From NCBI RefSeq assembly GCF_000633635.1, contig NZ_AYPQ01000001.1:592820-656819 (forward strand): 64,000 nucleotides of DNA. The letters run 5' to 3'. Position numbers and translations under genes: made by a program. Below, piece by piece: positions 19,718 to 28,947 of the stretch (positions are counted from its first letter, which is position 1; every line of letters starts with the position of its first letter). Below the pieces are notes generated by a model. That model did not search any database and had not been told where the DNA came from. It was given only the letters and a program-made list of their open reading frames with translations. Source of the stretch: Enterococcus crotali (GTDB taxonomy: Bacteria; Bacillota; Bacilli; Lactobacillales; Enterococcaceae).

Positions 19718-20146
19718 ATGAAAACATTGATTATATACGGAACAAAATCTGGTGCATCAAAGGAATGTGCAGAACGTTTAGCGAAAGAGATCACTAATTC
19801 TACAATTGCTGATATTGATGTAGACAAACCGAACCTTGAGGAATTTTCCCAAGTTATTGTTGGAGCTGGTGTGCGCAATGATAAAATGTATAAATCGATC
19901 AGAGATTTTTTGAAAAAAAAACAAACAGATTTATTATCTAAAAAAATCGCATGTTTTTTATGTAATTCAAAACCAAAGACAACAGAAGATGTAATTACCA
20001 CAAGTATTCCAAAAGAAATTAGGGATCAAGCAATCGAGATTGTGTCCTTTGGTGGCTACAAACCTTCCTGGGTTCCAGTAAGCGAAAAAAATAAGTTAAA
20101 AGGCATCGATTTAGACAAGATCAGTGAATTTGCCAAACATTTTTAA
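19718..20146 (+). CDS. flavodoxin-like protein (flavodoxin/HemG-type domain)
   Basis: A 142-residue protein with an N-terminal FMN phosphate-binding loop (LIIYGTKSGASKECAERLA) and a flavodoxin alpha/beta pattern (VIVGAGVRNDKMYKSIRDFL, then IACFLCNSKPKT). It resembles the flavodoxin_5/HemG-type group more than electron-carrier flavodoxins. ATG 19718 is preferred to an upstream start at 19703, which falls inside the ribosome-binding site (AAGTGAGGG). It is controlled from the intergenic region shared with the MarR gene. Confidence 0.8.
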   Translation: MKTLIIYGTKSGASKECAERLAKEITNSTIADIDVDKPNLEEFSQVIVGAGVRNDKMYKSIRDFLKKKQTDLLSKKIACFLCNSKPKTTEDVITTSIPKEIRDQAIEIVSFGGYKPSWVPVSEKNKLKGIDLDKISEFAKHF

Positions 20147-20275
20147 GTCATCATTAACGAGAGTTAAAGACTTTACTGGTAAGAAACTGTAAAATTTCTC
20201 TTATTGAAGGATTGACAGAAAAAATTTTTTGTTCAACAATAAGATATAGAGAAATGGAAAAGAGGCCGAAGAGTA

Positions 20276-21403
20276 GTGATTCAAGAACAATTAACTGAGA
20301 TTCGAAGACGACTTCATCAAATACCAGAAATTGGTTTAGAAGAAGAAAAAACACAAAAATATTTACTTGAAATTATCACATCGATTAAAACAGATTTTAT
20401 GGAATATAAAACTTGGCGAACTGGGATCATGGTTTTTGTCCATGGGACTAACGCTAAAAAAACAATCGGTTGGCGTGCCGATATTGATGGGCTGCCAATA
20501 ACTGAGGAAGTTATGTCCGATTTTCGATCTACTCACTTAGGAAAGATGCATGCTTGCGGGCATGATTTTCATATGACGATTGGGCTAGGCTTATTGGAAC
20601 AGCTGACAGTTGAGCAACCTGAAAATAATTACTTGTTTCTTTTCCAGCCGGCAGAAGAAAATGAAGCTGGTGGTATGTTGATGTACGAAGCTGGTGCATT
20701 TGGTTCTTGGTTACCAGATGAATTTTATGGATTGCATGTGAATCCTGACTTACCTGTGGGAAATATTACTACGAAAGTCGGCACACTTTTCGCTGCTACA
20801 TGTGAAGTTCAAATTACTTTGAAGGGAAAAGGTGGACACGCCGCATTTCCTCATGCTTCAAATGATATGATCGTGGCTGGAATGAGTCTGGTTCAGCAAG
20901 CTCAAACAATCGTTAGCCGCAATGTTAATCCAGTCGAAGGTGCTGTGGTTACGTTTGGTACCTTTAATGCTGGAACTGCGACGAATGTGATTGCAGGCGA
21001 AGCAACGATTTCTGGGACGATTAGGACATTAACAGACGAAATGAATCAATTAACGCAAACTAGAATCACAGAAATAGGCGAAGGGATTGCTAAATCGTTC
21101 AACTGCGAAGTAGATGTATTTTTAGATCAAAAAGGTTATCTGCCAGTGATCAATAATAAACAGTTAACAGAAAAATTCATGTCATTTATGGAACAAGAGG
21201 CAAACGTTATATTTGAAGAAGCAGAAATAGCGATGACTGGGGAAGATTTTGGCTATTTATTATCTAAAGTTCCTGGGACAATGTTTTGGTTAGGTGTAGA
21301 TAGTCCTTATGGTCTGCATTCTGCTAAGTTTGATCCAAAAGAAGAAGCACTTTCATTTGCTGTAGAACATGTTGGTAATTTTTTAAAATCCTTAGATAAA
21401 TAG
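20276..21403 (+). CDS. dapL: N-acetyldiaminopimelate deacetylase
   Basis: An M20-family metallohydrolase that removes acetate from N-acetyl-DAP, the last step specific to the pathway begun by DapH. The 375-residue protein closely follows B. subtilis Yku[45 protein letters not shown] (metal ligands) and [14 protein letters not shown]. It starts with GTG at 20276. A probable own promoter is TTGACA at 20212-20217 with AACAAT at 20235-20240. In many Firmicutes dapL follows dapH directly; here about 4.5 kb of exporter, MarR and flavodoxin genes separate them. Confidence 0.93.
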   Translation: MIQEQLTEIRRRLHQIPEIGLEEEKTQKYLLEIITSIKTDFMEYKTWRTGIMVFVHGTNAKKTIGWRADIDGLPITEEVMSDFRSTHLGKMHACGHDFHMTIGLGLLEQLTVEQPENNYLFLFQPAEENEAGGMLMYEAGAFGSWLPDEFYGLHVNPDLPVGNITTKVGTLFAATCEVQITLKGKGGHAAFPHASNDMIVAGMSLVQQAQTIVSRNVNPVEGAVVTFGTFNAGTATNVIAGEATISGTIRTLTDEMNQLTQTRITEIGEGIAKSFNCEVDVFLDQKGYLPVINNKQLTEKFMSFMEQEANVIFEEAEIAMTGEDFGYLLSKVPGTMFWLGVDSPYGLHSAKFDPKEEALSFAVEHVGNFLKSLDK

Positions 21404-21408
21404 AAAGA

Positions 21409-21582
21409 GGTTGGGTCAGAAGTGTTTAACCCCGAGAAATAAGAAGAGATTCACGAAAATTGCTCTTCAAATTTTTGTGAATCTCAGCTTATTTCCGAAG
21501 GGGTTGCTTCTGATCTCACCGTTTATTCGGATTTAGAGCCCGTAACAAAACTGATTTTTAGTTTTGTCCCGGACTTTTTTTC
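21409..21582. repeat. MITE-like palindromic intergenic element with terminator
   Basis: A long imperfect inverted repeat: GGTCAGAAG and CTTCTGATC at the outside, CCCC...GGGG and AAATAAG...CTTATTT inside, and GAGATTCAC / GTGAATCTC around the loop (about 21415-21515). It is followed by a second hairpin with arms GCCCGTAACAAAACT / AGTTTTGTCCCGG and a T run, which serves dapL and possibly mscS. Related sequence occurs reversed at 50090-50312 and in degraded form near 35380-35670. Confidence 0.6.
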
Positions 21583-22514
21583 TATTTTAGTGTAATAGGC
21601 GTATTTGGAATCGTAAAGTTTGCTTCAGATAGTTTTTTCACATATTGAGCCAAAAATTCTTCCCTGATAGGTGCTTGTTTTCCGTTTAACACGTACATCG
21701 TGGTACGAACCGCAAAATTTCCATTACCAAGATCGACCATACCAAAAATTGTCGGCCCTGTTTGAATACTTTCTGTGTATTTTTCTTTTAATTCTTGATT
21801 GACTTGATCGATAATAGCAGTGATCTGATCATAGCCTTCATCAGGCATGATCCGAACATCGATCAAAACTTGCATGTTTGAGCGGGAAAGATTGCTTATC
21901 GTGGTAATATTTCGATTAGGAATAAAATGAACAGTCCCGTCTAAAGCTTTCATTTGGGTTGTTCTCAGACCTACTGCGGTGACGGTTCCTTCAATACCAA
22001 GTGCAGTCAAACGAACATAGTCACCAACATCCATTTGCTGTTCTAAAATGATGAAGAAGCCTGTGATAATATCATTCATGAATCCTTGGGCACCTAAACC
22101 AATTGCCACACCAGCAATACCTGCTCCAGCAAGGAGTGAGCCAACAGGAACACCAATTACTGTCAGTAATGAGTAGATAAAGAAGAAGAAAAGCGTATAT
22201 TGAAAAGCATTGTTGATCAGCGTGTGTAATGTTTTCAAACGACTTTCACTAAATGACTGTTTTTTACTATAGTTCCCGTATGTTTTATCAATCAGTGTTT
22301 TTCCTACACGATTAAGTAATGCGAAAAGGAGAATCAGAAATAATAAATAAATAGCTTTCTCAATCAGTGTCGCAAGAATTTCGTCCCAATTGATTCCATT
22401 CCAAAAACGTTGTAGTGCATTGACTTTATTTTCAGTGACAGCTTTTATATCAAGACCAGAGTCCATAGTGCTTTCAATTGTAGCACTGGATCCTGAATGA
22501 GCGAGAATAAACAA
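21582..22514 (-). CDS. small-conductance mechanosensitive channel (MscS family)
   Basis: A 310-residue channel that releases solutes on hypo-osmotic shock. An extracytoplasmic N-terminus is followed by helices at about 52-70 and 95-118. The pore-lining TM3 is rich in Gly/Ala (LLAGAGIAGVAIGLGAQGF, about 129-147). Then come the MscS beta domain (DVGDYVRLTALGIEGTVTAV) and C-terminal alpha/beta domain. The proposed start is TTG 22514 with a weak ribosome-binding site; ATG at 22466 is an alternative. Confidence 0.9.
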   Translation of the reverse strand: MFILAHSGSSATIESTMDSGLDIKAVTENKVNALQRFWNGINWDEILATLIEKAIYLLFLILLFALLNRVGKTLIDKTYGNYSKKQSFSESRLKTLHTLINNAFQYTLFFFFIYSLLTVIGVPVGSLLAGAGIAGVAIGLGAQGFMNDIITGFFIILEQQMDVGDYVRLTALGIEGTVTAVGLRTTQMKALDGTVHFIPNRNITTISNLSRSNMQVLIDVRIMPDEGYDQITAIIDQVNQELKEKYTESIQTGPTIFGMVDLGNGNFAVRTTMYVLNGKQAPIREEFLAQYVKKLSEANFTIPNTPITLK

Positions 22515-22597
22515 GGAAATCCCAACTTTCTTTTATCGATGATTATCTATCATTATACTTTAATTTGAAAAAAGATGTCATTATTTCTGTAAAAAGC

Positions 22598-22627
22598 TTA
22601 ACAAATTCATGGGAAATGTGTTACAAT
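22598..22627 (+). promoter_or_regulatory. promoter of ilvE
   Basis: TTAACA at 22598-22603, an 18-bp spacer, and an extended -10 (TG, then TACAAT at 22622-22627). It sits 25 bp before the start codon, leaving a very short leader. Confidence 0.55.
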
Positions 22628-22651
22628 ATTCTGAAAATAAGGAGTGATCGT

Positions 22652-23665
22652 ATGACAATTGATTGGGCTAATTTAGGTTTTGAATATATAAAAACACCTT
22701 TTCGCTATATCTCTAAATGGAAAGATGGTCAGTGGGATGAAGGGGAACTAACAGAAGATAACACTTTACATATCCATGAAAGTTCAGCAGCACTACATTA
22801 CGGACAGCAGTGTTTTGAAGGCTTAAAAGCGTACCGTTGCAAAGATGGATCAGTCAATTTGTTTAGAATAGATGAAAATTCTAAACGGATGAATCGTAGT
22901 GCTAAGCGTTTAATGATGGCAGAAGTGCCAGAAGATAAATTTATTCGCGCAGTAGAAGCTGTGGTAAAGGCGAATGAAGCATTTGTTCCTCCTTATGGTA
23001 GCGGTGGAACACTCTATATTCGTCCTCTTCTGATCGGCGTTGGCGAAAGCATTGGGGTAAAACCAGCTCCTGAGTATCTTTTTACTGTTTTCTGTATGCC
23101 AGTAGGTGCTTATTTCAAAGGAGGTTTAACACCGACGAACTTTATCTTTTCTGATTATGATCGTGCGGCGCCTCAAGGAACTGGCGCAATCAAAGTAGGT
23201 GGAAACTATGCGGCTAGCTTTATGCCAGGAGAAGAAGCTAAAGAAAAGCATTTTTCGGATTGTATCTATCTTGATCCAAAAACTCATACAAAAATCGAAG
23301 AAGTCGGTTCTGCTAATTTCTTTGGAATCACAAAAGATGATCGCTTTATTACACCATTATCTCCATCGATTTTACCAAGTATCACGAAGTATTCATTGCT
23401 TTATTTAGCGGAGCATAATCTAGGGATGGAGGCAGTTGAAGAAGATGTGTCTATTGATTCTTTAGATCAGTTTAAAGAAGCTGGAGCTTGTGGAACAGCT
23501 GCTGTCATTTCACCAATTGGCGGTATTCAAACGTATGAAGATTTTCATGTGTTTTATAGTGAGACCGAAGTCGGACCAGTAACCCAAAAACTTTACGATG
23601 AGCTGACAGGTATTCAATTTGGAGATATTCCAGCTCCAGAGGGTTGGATTAGGAATATAAAATAA
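22652..23665 (+). CDS. ilvE: branched-chain amino-acid aminotransferase
   Basis: PLP enzyme interconverting Leu/Ile/Val and their 2-oxo acids. The 337-residue class IV aminotransferase shows SSAALHYGQQCFEGLKAYR, the PLP-lysine region GAIKVGGNYAAS and the C-terminal EAGACGTAAVISPIGGI. ATG 22652 is preceded by AAGGAGTG; an upstream in-frame start at 22565 would place the promoter inside the gene. It stands alone and is followed by its own terminator. Confidence 0.95.
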   Translation: MTIDWANLGFEYIKTPFRYISKWKDGQWDEGELTEDNTLHIHESSAALHYGQQCFEGLKAYRCKDGSVNLFRIDENSKRMNRSAKRLMMAEVPEDKFIRAVEAVVKANEAFVPPYGSGGTLYIRPLLIGVGESIGVKPAPEYLFTVFCMPVGAYFKGGLTPTNFIFSDYDRAAPQGTGAIKVGGNYAASFMPGEEAKEKHFSDCIYLDPKTHTKIEEVGSANFFGITKDDRFITPLSPSILPSITKYSLLYLAEHNLGMEAVEEDVSIDSLDQFKEAGACGTAAVISPIGGIQTYEDFHVFYSETEVGPVTQKLYDELTGIQFGDIPAPEGWIRNIK

Positions 23666-23667
23666 TA

Positions 23668-23712
23668 GAAAAAAAGAAGTCAACGTTATATTTGATTTGG
23701 CTTCTTTTTTAT
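23668..23712 (+). terminator. terminator after ilvE
   Basis: AAAAAGAAGTCAA and TTGGCTTCTTTTTT form an imperfect stem ending in a T run just after the ilvE stop. Confidence 0.6.
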
Positions 23713-23817
23713 TTGATAAAGGTATTCAGAAAAGTGCTCGTATTTTGAATTTAGGTTTAGTATAATAAGTTTTAGGAAACAGTTGTACTAAATAATAGAA
23801 GAGTTTGGGGAGTTAAA

Positions 23818-24510
23818 ATGAAAAAATTTGTTTTGGTTTGTGTGTTGCTATTTACATTGTCTGGCTGCAATAAGCCACTCACTAAAGAAGCTGCACTCAA
23901 GCGTATGGATGCACAGGAAAGTAAAGTTGACAGTTATTCACTGGATATGGATCTTAGTGTAAAAGTCAGTGCATTAGGTCAAAAAAATAATTCAACAGTC
24001 GAAATGAGTTCAGAAGTCGATCGCAAAAATAATGGGTACAGTATTGACTTGACAAAAGCAGATGGCGAAGAACTTGAAGTGATTATAAAAGATGGCAAAG
24101 CTTACTTGGAAGATCGACCAGGTGTCTGGAAAAAAACTGCTAAAGTCGATGCAAAAGAGTTCAGCAAGCAAGTTGATTATAGTGTACCCTTAGAATTATT
24201 AGGGTTGGTCTCTGAAGATTTGGGTTTCGAGACGAGCGATGATGAATATCACTTCATCTATGACGGGTATGATAAAAAATTATATAAAACACTGAAAAAA
24301 TATTATGATATTTCTTTTACTGGCTTTGATACAGATGAAGATTTATCGATCCAAATGAACGTGATTGTAGATAAAAAGTCATTTAACGTAAAAGAAATGA
24401 AAATTAGAGTTCTAGCTGAAAATAAAAAAGGGAAAGTAGTAGTCAGCGTAGATTCAGAATTTGACAATTTTAATACAATTGAAAAAATAGAGTTGCCTGA
24501 AGAGGATTAA
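23818..24510 (+). CDS. putative lipoprotein (DUF6612-like)
   Basis: A 230-residue secreted protein with a lipoprotein signal peptide (MKKFVLVCVLLFTLSGC, lipidated Cys 17). The mature part alternates short beta strands (YSLDMDLSVKVSALG; LEVIIKDGKAYLEDRPGVWKK; IQMNVIVDKKSFNVKEMKI) in the manner of LolA/LppX-like or DUF6612 lipoproteins, which present a half-barrel. Function is unknown. The start has GGGGAG upstream. An imperfect hairpin with a T run (about 24521-24566) follows. Confidence 0.75.
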   Translation: MKKFVLVCVLLFTLSGCNKPLTKEAALKRMDAQESKVDSYSLDMDLSVKVSALGQKNNSTVEMSSEVDRKNNGYSIDLTKADGEELEVIIKDGKAYLEDRPGVWKKTAKVDAKEFSKQVDYSVPLELLGLVSEDLGFETSDDEYHFIYDGYDKKLYKTLKKYYDISFTGFDTDEDLSIQMNVIVDKKSFNVKEMKIRVLAENKKGKVVVSVDSEFDNFNTIEKIELPEED

Positions 24511-24669
24511 TTTTACAATAAACAGAAAAGGAAATGGCGAAGACAATTCGTTGTTTTCTTTTTTTTACTTTCATCAAGAAAAGAATGTTAATTTTACTAT
24601 TTTTGATCAAAAACGAAATGAAATGCGTATTACTATTCTAAGAAGAATGATCAAGAATAGGAGAGTCAC

Positions 24670-25614
24670 GTGAGGAAAAAATTTTTAGGTACAATTGTAA
24701 TCTTGAATATATCACTACTATCAAGTAAGGCAACTGCCATATCGCTTGACGAAATCAACCAGTTACAACCGATAGAGACAAAAGAATATGCGCAAGACTG
24801 CGATTACGAGGATGGGGCTAATGAAACAAGCCATCATCTAGAGCCGATTTATCATCGAGCATGTGAAGAGTCAGTTAATGAAAACTTACCAGCCATAGTC
24901 ATTGTCAAAAATCAGGCAACGGAGATGTTTATTAAAAGGATCGAAAAATATGCTGTAACGATTGCTTATAAGTATGACTTATACGCTTCCGTGATGCTTG
25001 CACAAGCAATTTTGGAGTCGGAATCAGGAAATAGTAGCTTGTCCAAGGAACCTTTTTATAATTTATTTGGAATCAAAGGAAATTATAACAGTACATCAAT
25101 CGTAATGAAAACGCAAGAGGACGATGGTCAAGGCAATCTGATGACGACAGAAGCCGAATTTCGTCAATATCCGTCATATGAAGAATCTTTGGACGATTAC
25201 GCTAGGTTGCTAAAAGACGGATTAATTGGTAACCCAGATTTCTACAATGGCACAAAGAAAAGTATGACGAACAACTACCAAGAAGCAACTGCATTTTTGA
25301 TTGGAAAATACGCAACAGATACTCAATATGCTGAAAAATTAGATCAGTTGATCGAAGTTTATCAACTGACTCGCTATGATGATGCTCACATGAATCAGAC
25401 GAAGGAAATTAGAAAAGCAGAATGGATAGAAAATGACAAGGAGACTGTGAGAAAGCGAAAGGTTACAGAGATTAATAATATCCGTTTACTAGCCAATATT
25501 GAGTTAAATAAAAGACACGTACAAAGAAATCAAGGACAGCTCAAAAACGCTATAATTAGAATAAGCTCTTATTTTATAGAACTATTAAAATTCATGAAAG
25601 ATCATAGCGACTAA
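24670..25614 (+). CDS. secreted N-acetylglucosaminidase-domain protein
   Basis: A 314-residue exported protein with an N-terminal signal peptide (MRKKFLGTIVILNISLLSSKATA). The glucosaminidase (LytG/AtlA-type) domain spans about residues 90-235: YDLYASVMLAQAILESESGNSSL includes the catalytic Glu, followed by FYNLFGIKGNYN and AEFRQYPSYEESLDDYARLL. It should cleave peptidoglycan glycan strands. It lacks LysM or other wall-binding repeats; instead it has a basic, possibly helical tail (about 255-314). It starts at GTG 24670 after AGGAGAG. Confidence 0.85.
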   Translation: MRKKFLGTIVILNISLLSSKATAISLDEINQLQPIETKEYAQDCDYEDGANETSHHLEPIYHRACEESVNENLPAIVIVKNQATEMFIKRIEKYAVTIAYKYDLYASVMLAQAILESESGNSSLSKEPFYNLFGIKGNYNSTSIVMKTQEDDGQGNLMTTEAEFRQYPSYEESLDDYARLLKDGLIGNPDFYNGTKKSMTNNYQEATAFLIGKYATDTQYAEKLDQLIEVYQLTRYDDAHMNQTKEIRKAEWIENDKETVRKRKVTEINNIRLLANIELNKRHVQRNQGQLKNAIIRISSYFIELLKFMKDHSD

Positions 25615-25735
25615 GAGAGGGAATTCTATGCAAGCAGGGAAATTCTCGTTTTATAATCCAGTTATTTTCCATCCTAGCATTAAAAGAGTATACTAAAAAT
25701 AGAGTCATTTTTTCAAAGAAAGGAATGAAAAAAAC

Positions 25736-26560
25736 ATGTCTTTTAAGAAAACAAAAGAGTTAGCGAATGGTTCAATTATCCCACGATTAGGTTTAGGGGT
25801 ATGGCAAGTGAAAGATGGCGCAGAAGCTGTTGATTCTGTAAAGTGGGCTTTACAAGCCGGCTATCGTTTAATAGATACTGCTGCTGCTTATAAAAATGAA
25901 GTCAGTGTCGGTGAAGGGATTCGGGCATCAGGTGTTCCTCGAGAAGAAATTTTTGTTACAACAAAATTATGGAATGCCGATCAGGGATACGATTCAACAC
26001 TAAAAGCTTTTGATGAAAGTTTGAATAAACTTGAGCTAGACTACATTGATCTGTACTTGATTCATTGGCCAGTCGAAGGGAAATATAAGGATTCTTGGCG
26101 TGCTATGGAAGAAATTTATCGAAGTGGGCGCGCAAAAGCAATTGGTGTTTCTAATTTTCATGAGCATCACATTGAGGAGCTGCTCAAGGATGCTAAGATC
26201 GTTCCGATGGTCGATCAAATTGAAATTCATCCAACCTTGACTCAAGAGCCGTTACGTAAATTCTTAACAGATAATCAAATTGCGGTCGAAGCATGGTCAC
26301 CATTAGGCCAAGGCAAAATTCTAGAAAATCCTACTTTAGTTGAGATTGGTAAAAAATATAATAAGACTGCTGCACAAGTGATCATTCGTTGGCATCTGCA
26401 AAACGATATCATCGTGATTCCGAAGTCAGTGCATCAAGATCGTATCAAACAAAACTTTGATGTTTTTGATTTTGAGTTAACTGAAGCAGATATCAAGCAA
26501 ATCAATGAGTTAAACACAAATGAACGTTTAGGCCCAGATCCAGATAATTTCAATTTCTAA
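25736..26560 (+). CDS. aldo/keto reductase
   Basis: A 274-residue NADPH-dependent TIM-barrel reductase close to YvgN / 2,5-diketogluconate reductase. The catalytic tetrad is visible: Asp and Tyr in [11 protein letters not shown], Lys in VTTKLWNAD and His in YLIHWP. The cofactor motif [13 protein letters not shown] lies near the C-terminus. Such enzymes reduce methylglyoxal and other aldehydes; the physiological substrate is not visible. Its terminator is shared with the convergent glutamine-amidotransferase gene. Confidence 0.92.
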   Translation: MSFKKTKELANGSIIPRLGLGVWQVKDGAEAVDSVKWALQAGYRLIDTAAAYKNEVSVGEGIRASGVPREEIFVTTKLWNADQGYDSTLKAFDESLNKLELDYIDLYLIHWPVEGKYKDSWRAMEEIYRSGRAKAIGVSNFHEHHIEELLKDAKIVPMVDQIEIHPTLTQEPLRKFLTDNQIAVEAWSPLGQGKILENPTLVEIGKKYNKTAAQVIIRWHLQNDIIVIPKSVHQDRIKQNFDVFDFELTEADIKQINELNTNERLGPDPDNFNF

Positions 26561-26582
26561 AATGAAATAAAGTTGAATAAAG

Positions 26583-26637
26583 TACGAGGGTGCAGACCAA
26601 AAGAGATTTTTACTTTTGATCTGCACCCTCGTATTTT
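26583..26637. terminator. strong terminator between convergent genes
   Basis: Arms TACGAGGGTGCAGACCAAAAG (26583-26603) and its near-complement at 26613-26633 form a stem of about 20 bp ending in TTTTT on the plus strand. Confidence 0.85.
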
Positions 26638-27356
26638 TATAATTGATTTACAAAATAGTCGAATAACTTAAATTCTTTTGCATCTGTCTCAAAACGAAGT
26701 TCAGGATGCCATTGTACGCCCAACAATCGATGGTTGTCATCGACTGATTCAATTGCTTCTACAATGCCATCAGAAGATCTTGCAGTAATTTTTAAAGAAG
26801 AGGCTAATTTGTTGATTGCTTGATGATGATAAGAATTGACCCGATAGTCCTCTCCAAATACCTGATAAAGAGCACTATCTTTTTCAATGTTAATGCCATG
26901 TGTGGCAAATTGTGGTTGGGTCGGTTGTTGTCCATGTTTAACAGTCCAGCCGGAATATAAGGAGAGGTCTTGGTACAACGTTCCTCCTAATGCAACATTA
27001 AGTAATTGCATACCGCGACAAACCGCAAAAATAGGTTTGTTTTGTCTAATCGCTTCCTTGATCAACGCTAATTCGAAAAGGTCACGATTGCGATTTGTCT
27101 CTTCCAAGTTAGGATGGGGCTCTTCACCGAATAAGTCAGGGGAAATATCTTGTCCTCCAGCCAATAATAATTTATCGATCTTTGAAATATAAGACGCAGC
27201 AGCCTCTTCTTTTCCGATTGGTAAAACAATCGGTAACCCACCTGTTTGTTGGACAGCTGTTACAAATCCTTGAGGTGTATAAGTTACATGGTTACCGTTG
27301 AATACATCAACGGATTGAATAATTTGATTGCCGGCTATGCCGATAGTTGTTGTCAT
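26637..27356 (-). CDS. gamma-glutamyl-gamma-aminobutyrate hydrolase family protein (PuuD-like)
   Basis: A 239-residue class I glutamine-amidotransferase-like hydrolase. The nucleophile Cys is in FAVCRGMQLLNVALGG, the His and Glu in VQWHPELRFE, and the oxyanion region in KLLLAGGQDISP. Family members cleave gamma-glutamyl amides such as gamma-glutamyl-GABA. No polyamine or putrescine genes are nearby, so the substrate is open. The upstream AGGACG site is modest. Confidence 0.88.
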   Translation of the reverse strand: MTTTIGIAGNQIIQSVDVFNGNHVTYTPQGFVTAVQQTGGLPIVLPIGKEEAAASYISKIDKLLLAGGQDISPDLFGEEPHPNLEETNRNRDLFELALIKEAIRQNKPIFAVCRGMQLLNVALGGTLYQDLSLYSGWTVKHGQQPTQPQFATHGINIEKDSALYQVFGEDYRVNSYHHQAINKLASSLKITARSSDGIVEAIESVDDNHRLLGVQWHPELRFETDAKEFKLFDYFVNQL

Positions 27357-27520
27357 TTGATCACGTCCTCAATTAATATGTAGAATAACAGTGTAGCACT
27401 TTTTTTACGAAATTGGGATATTTAAGTATGCTGAAGTAATAAAGGCTGCAAAAAAACAGCTAACCGCAGATTAGGCAAGGAGTTGAACGAGCCAAATTTG
27501 TGATTAACTGTTTGATCGTA

Positions 27521-27895
27521 TTAACGAGTACGGATTACTTCGATTTTATAACCATCTGGGTCAGTAATAAAATAATAAGATGGAGGAGTACCAGGTAAGC
27601 CTTTCATGTCTGTAACAGTGAAGCCAGCATTTTTTTGTTCTTCATGTAATTTCTCAATTTCATCTGTGCTGATTGCAATATGACCATAACCGTCTCCTAA
27701 ATTGTATGCTTCGTGGTCATAATTATACGTTAGCTCTAGTTCATAACCATCACCAGGTAACGTTAGATAAACTAAGGTAAATTTATGTTCTGGAAAATCA
27801 CGTCTGCGACTTTCTTCGAAATTAAATGCTTTTTGATAAAAATCTAATGATGCTTCTAAATCTTTGACACGAACACAAGTGTGAGCCATTTTCAT
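27521..27895 (-). CDS. gloA: glyoxalase I (lactoylglutathione lyase)
   Basis: A 124-residue VOC-superfamily protein with paired beta-alpha-beta-beta-beta modules. MAHTCVRVKDLEASLDFYQKAF, YELELTYNY and the C-terminal FFITDPDGYKIEVI-type end (here YYFITDPDGYKIEVI) carry the metal-ligand His and Glu residues of GloA. It detoxifies methylglyoxal with a thiol cofactor. AAGGAAG lies 8 bp upstream. The gap to the next minus-strand gene (27357-27520) holds no gene. Confidence 0.9.
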   Translation of the reverse strand: MKMAHTCVRVKDLEASLDFYQKAFNFEESRRRDFPEHKFTLVYLTLPGDGYELELTYNYDHEAYNLGDGYGHIAISTDEIEKLHEEQKNAGFTVTDMKGLPGTPPSYYFITDPDGYKIEVIRTR

Positions 27896-28068
27896 ATAAG
27901 TTATCTTCCTTTCGTAAATGGGGATTGTTCAGCTTGAATGAGATAAGAAGCTGATGTTTTTATAGTAGCATAGACTGTATCGAATTTGTGAGTGAAAAGT
28001 TAGGTTAATACTTGTTCATGAGAAAATTCTAATGTAAAATTAAATTAAACAAAAAGGGAGTTGTTCTT

Positions 28069-28515
28069 ATGAAAACACCATCGTTTGGTGAAAAATCGGA
28101 AACATTGGTATATAAAAAAAGACTAGGTGCATATATTATTGTCTCAAGAAATAGTCAAACTGAAATTGTGTTGATTCAAGCGCCAAATGGAGCTTATTTT
28201 TTACCCGGTGGAGAAATTGAGTCTGGTGAAACGAAGGAAACAGCGATTCATCGGGAGATGCTTGAAGAATTAGGAATCCAAGTAACGATTGGTGAGTATC
28301 TGGGACAAGCGGATGAATATTTTCATTCGCGACATCGTAGTACAGATTATTATAACCCAGGTTACTTCTTTGTAGCAACAAACTGGCGACAGGTCTGTGA
28401 TCCATTGGAGAAAACCAACAATATTTGTTGGGTCTCTGTTGAAATAGGCATTGATTTATTAAAACGCGGCAGTCATAAATGGGCCGTAAAAAAATGGCAA
28501 AAGAATCAGTTATAA
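28069..28515 (+). CDS. Nudix hydrolase
   Basis: A 148-residue protein whose Nudix box is complete: GGEIESGETKETAIHREMLE followed by ELGI, matching GX5EX7REUXEEXGU. It hydrolyses a nucleoside-diphosphate-linked compound; the substrate cannot be read from sequence. AAAGGGAG precedes the ATG. It is a single-gene unit with a downstream hairpin. Confidence 0.88.
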   Translation: MKTPSFGEKSETLVYKKRLGAYIIVSRNSQTEIVLIQAPNGAYFLPGGEIESGETKETAIHREMLEELGIQVTIGEYLGQADEYFHSRHRSTDYYNPGYFFVATNWRQVCDPLEKTNNICWVSVEIGIDLLKRGSHKWAVKKWQKNQL

Positions 28516-28544
28516 AGAAAATCGCAGTATATGTGGTTTTGGAA

Positions 28545-28618
28545 ATTATGACGAGCTATTATTTGAATTTAGAGCGTAGGATCAAACTTGATTTTTAAGT
28601 TTGTCTTACGCTTTTTGT
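28545..28618 (+). terminator. terminator of the Nudix gene within a dispersed repeat
   Basis: AGCGTAGGATCAAACTT and AAGTTTGTCTTACGCT form a stem followed by TTTT. The preceding TTTGAATTTAGAGC recurs, with small changes, at 19034-19046 and 21525-21539. Confidence 0.7.
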
Positions 28619-28947
28619 ATGAAAAATGAAATGAGAAAATCATGAAATAGTTCATTCGATTTTTTATAATTAGTAGATTGAGTTCAGTTTTTGTTTACGG
28701 ATTAGGCAGCGATTGGGATCAAAAGCAGTCAAATAACTACCTATGACGGAAATGCATTACATTTTTTGTGTCACTTTCGCTAGAAAGTATTTTTTTTTGC
28801 ATGGATTCGGTTTTAGGGACCACATTTTGTGGTAGTGACTTACAAAATAAGGCACCAAAAGAGATTGAAACCCTTTCATAAACAGATTATATTGAAAAGG
28901 AACCAATAAGTCGTACGCTTGGTGAAATTCAAAAGGGGTGTTGCATA
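28619..28947 (+). promoter_or_regulatory. control region of the PTS catabolic operon
   Basis: This 329-bp gap has no gene. It contains a weak terminator-like hairpin (ACTTTC-GCTA-GAAAGT at 28773-28788, then nine T in ten bases), a perfect palindrome ACCACA-TTT-TGTGGT at 28819-28833 (candidate operator for the PRD regulator), and TGAAACCCTTTCA near 28868-28880, a cre-like site for CcpA although the central CG is replaced. AAAGGGGTG at 28932-28940 is the ribosome-binding site of the first gene. Confidence 0.45.
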
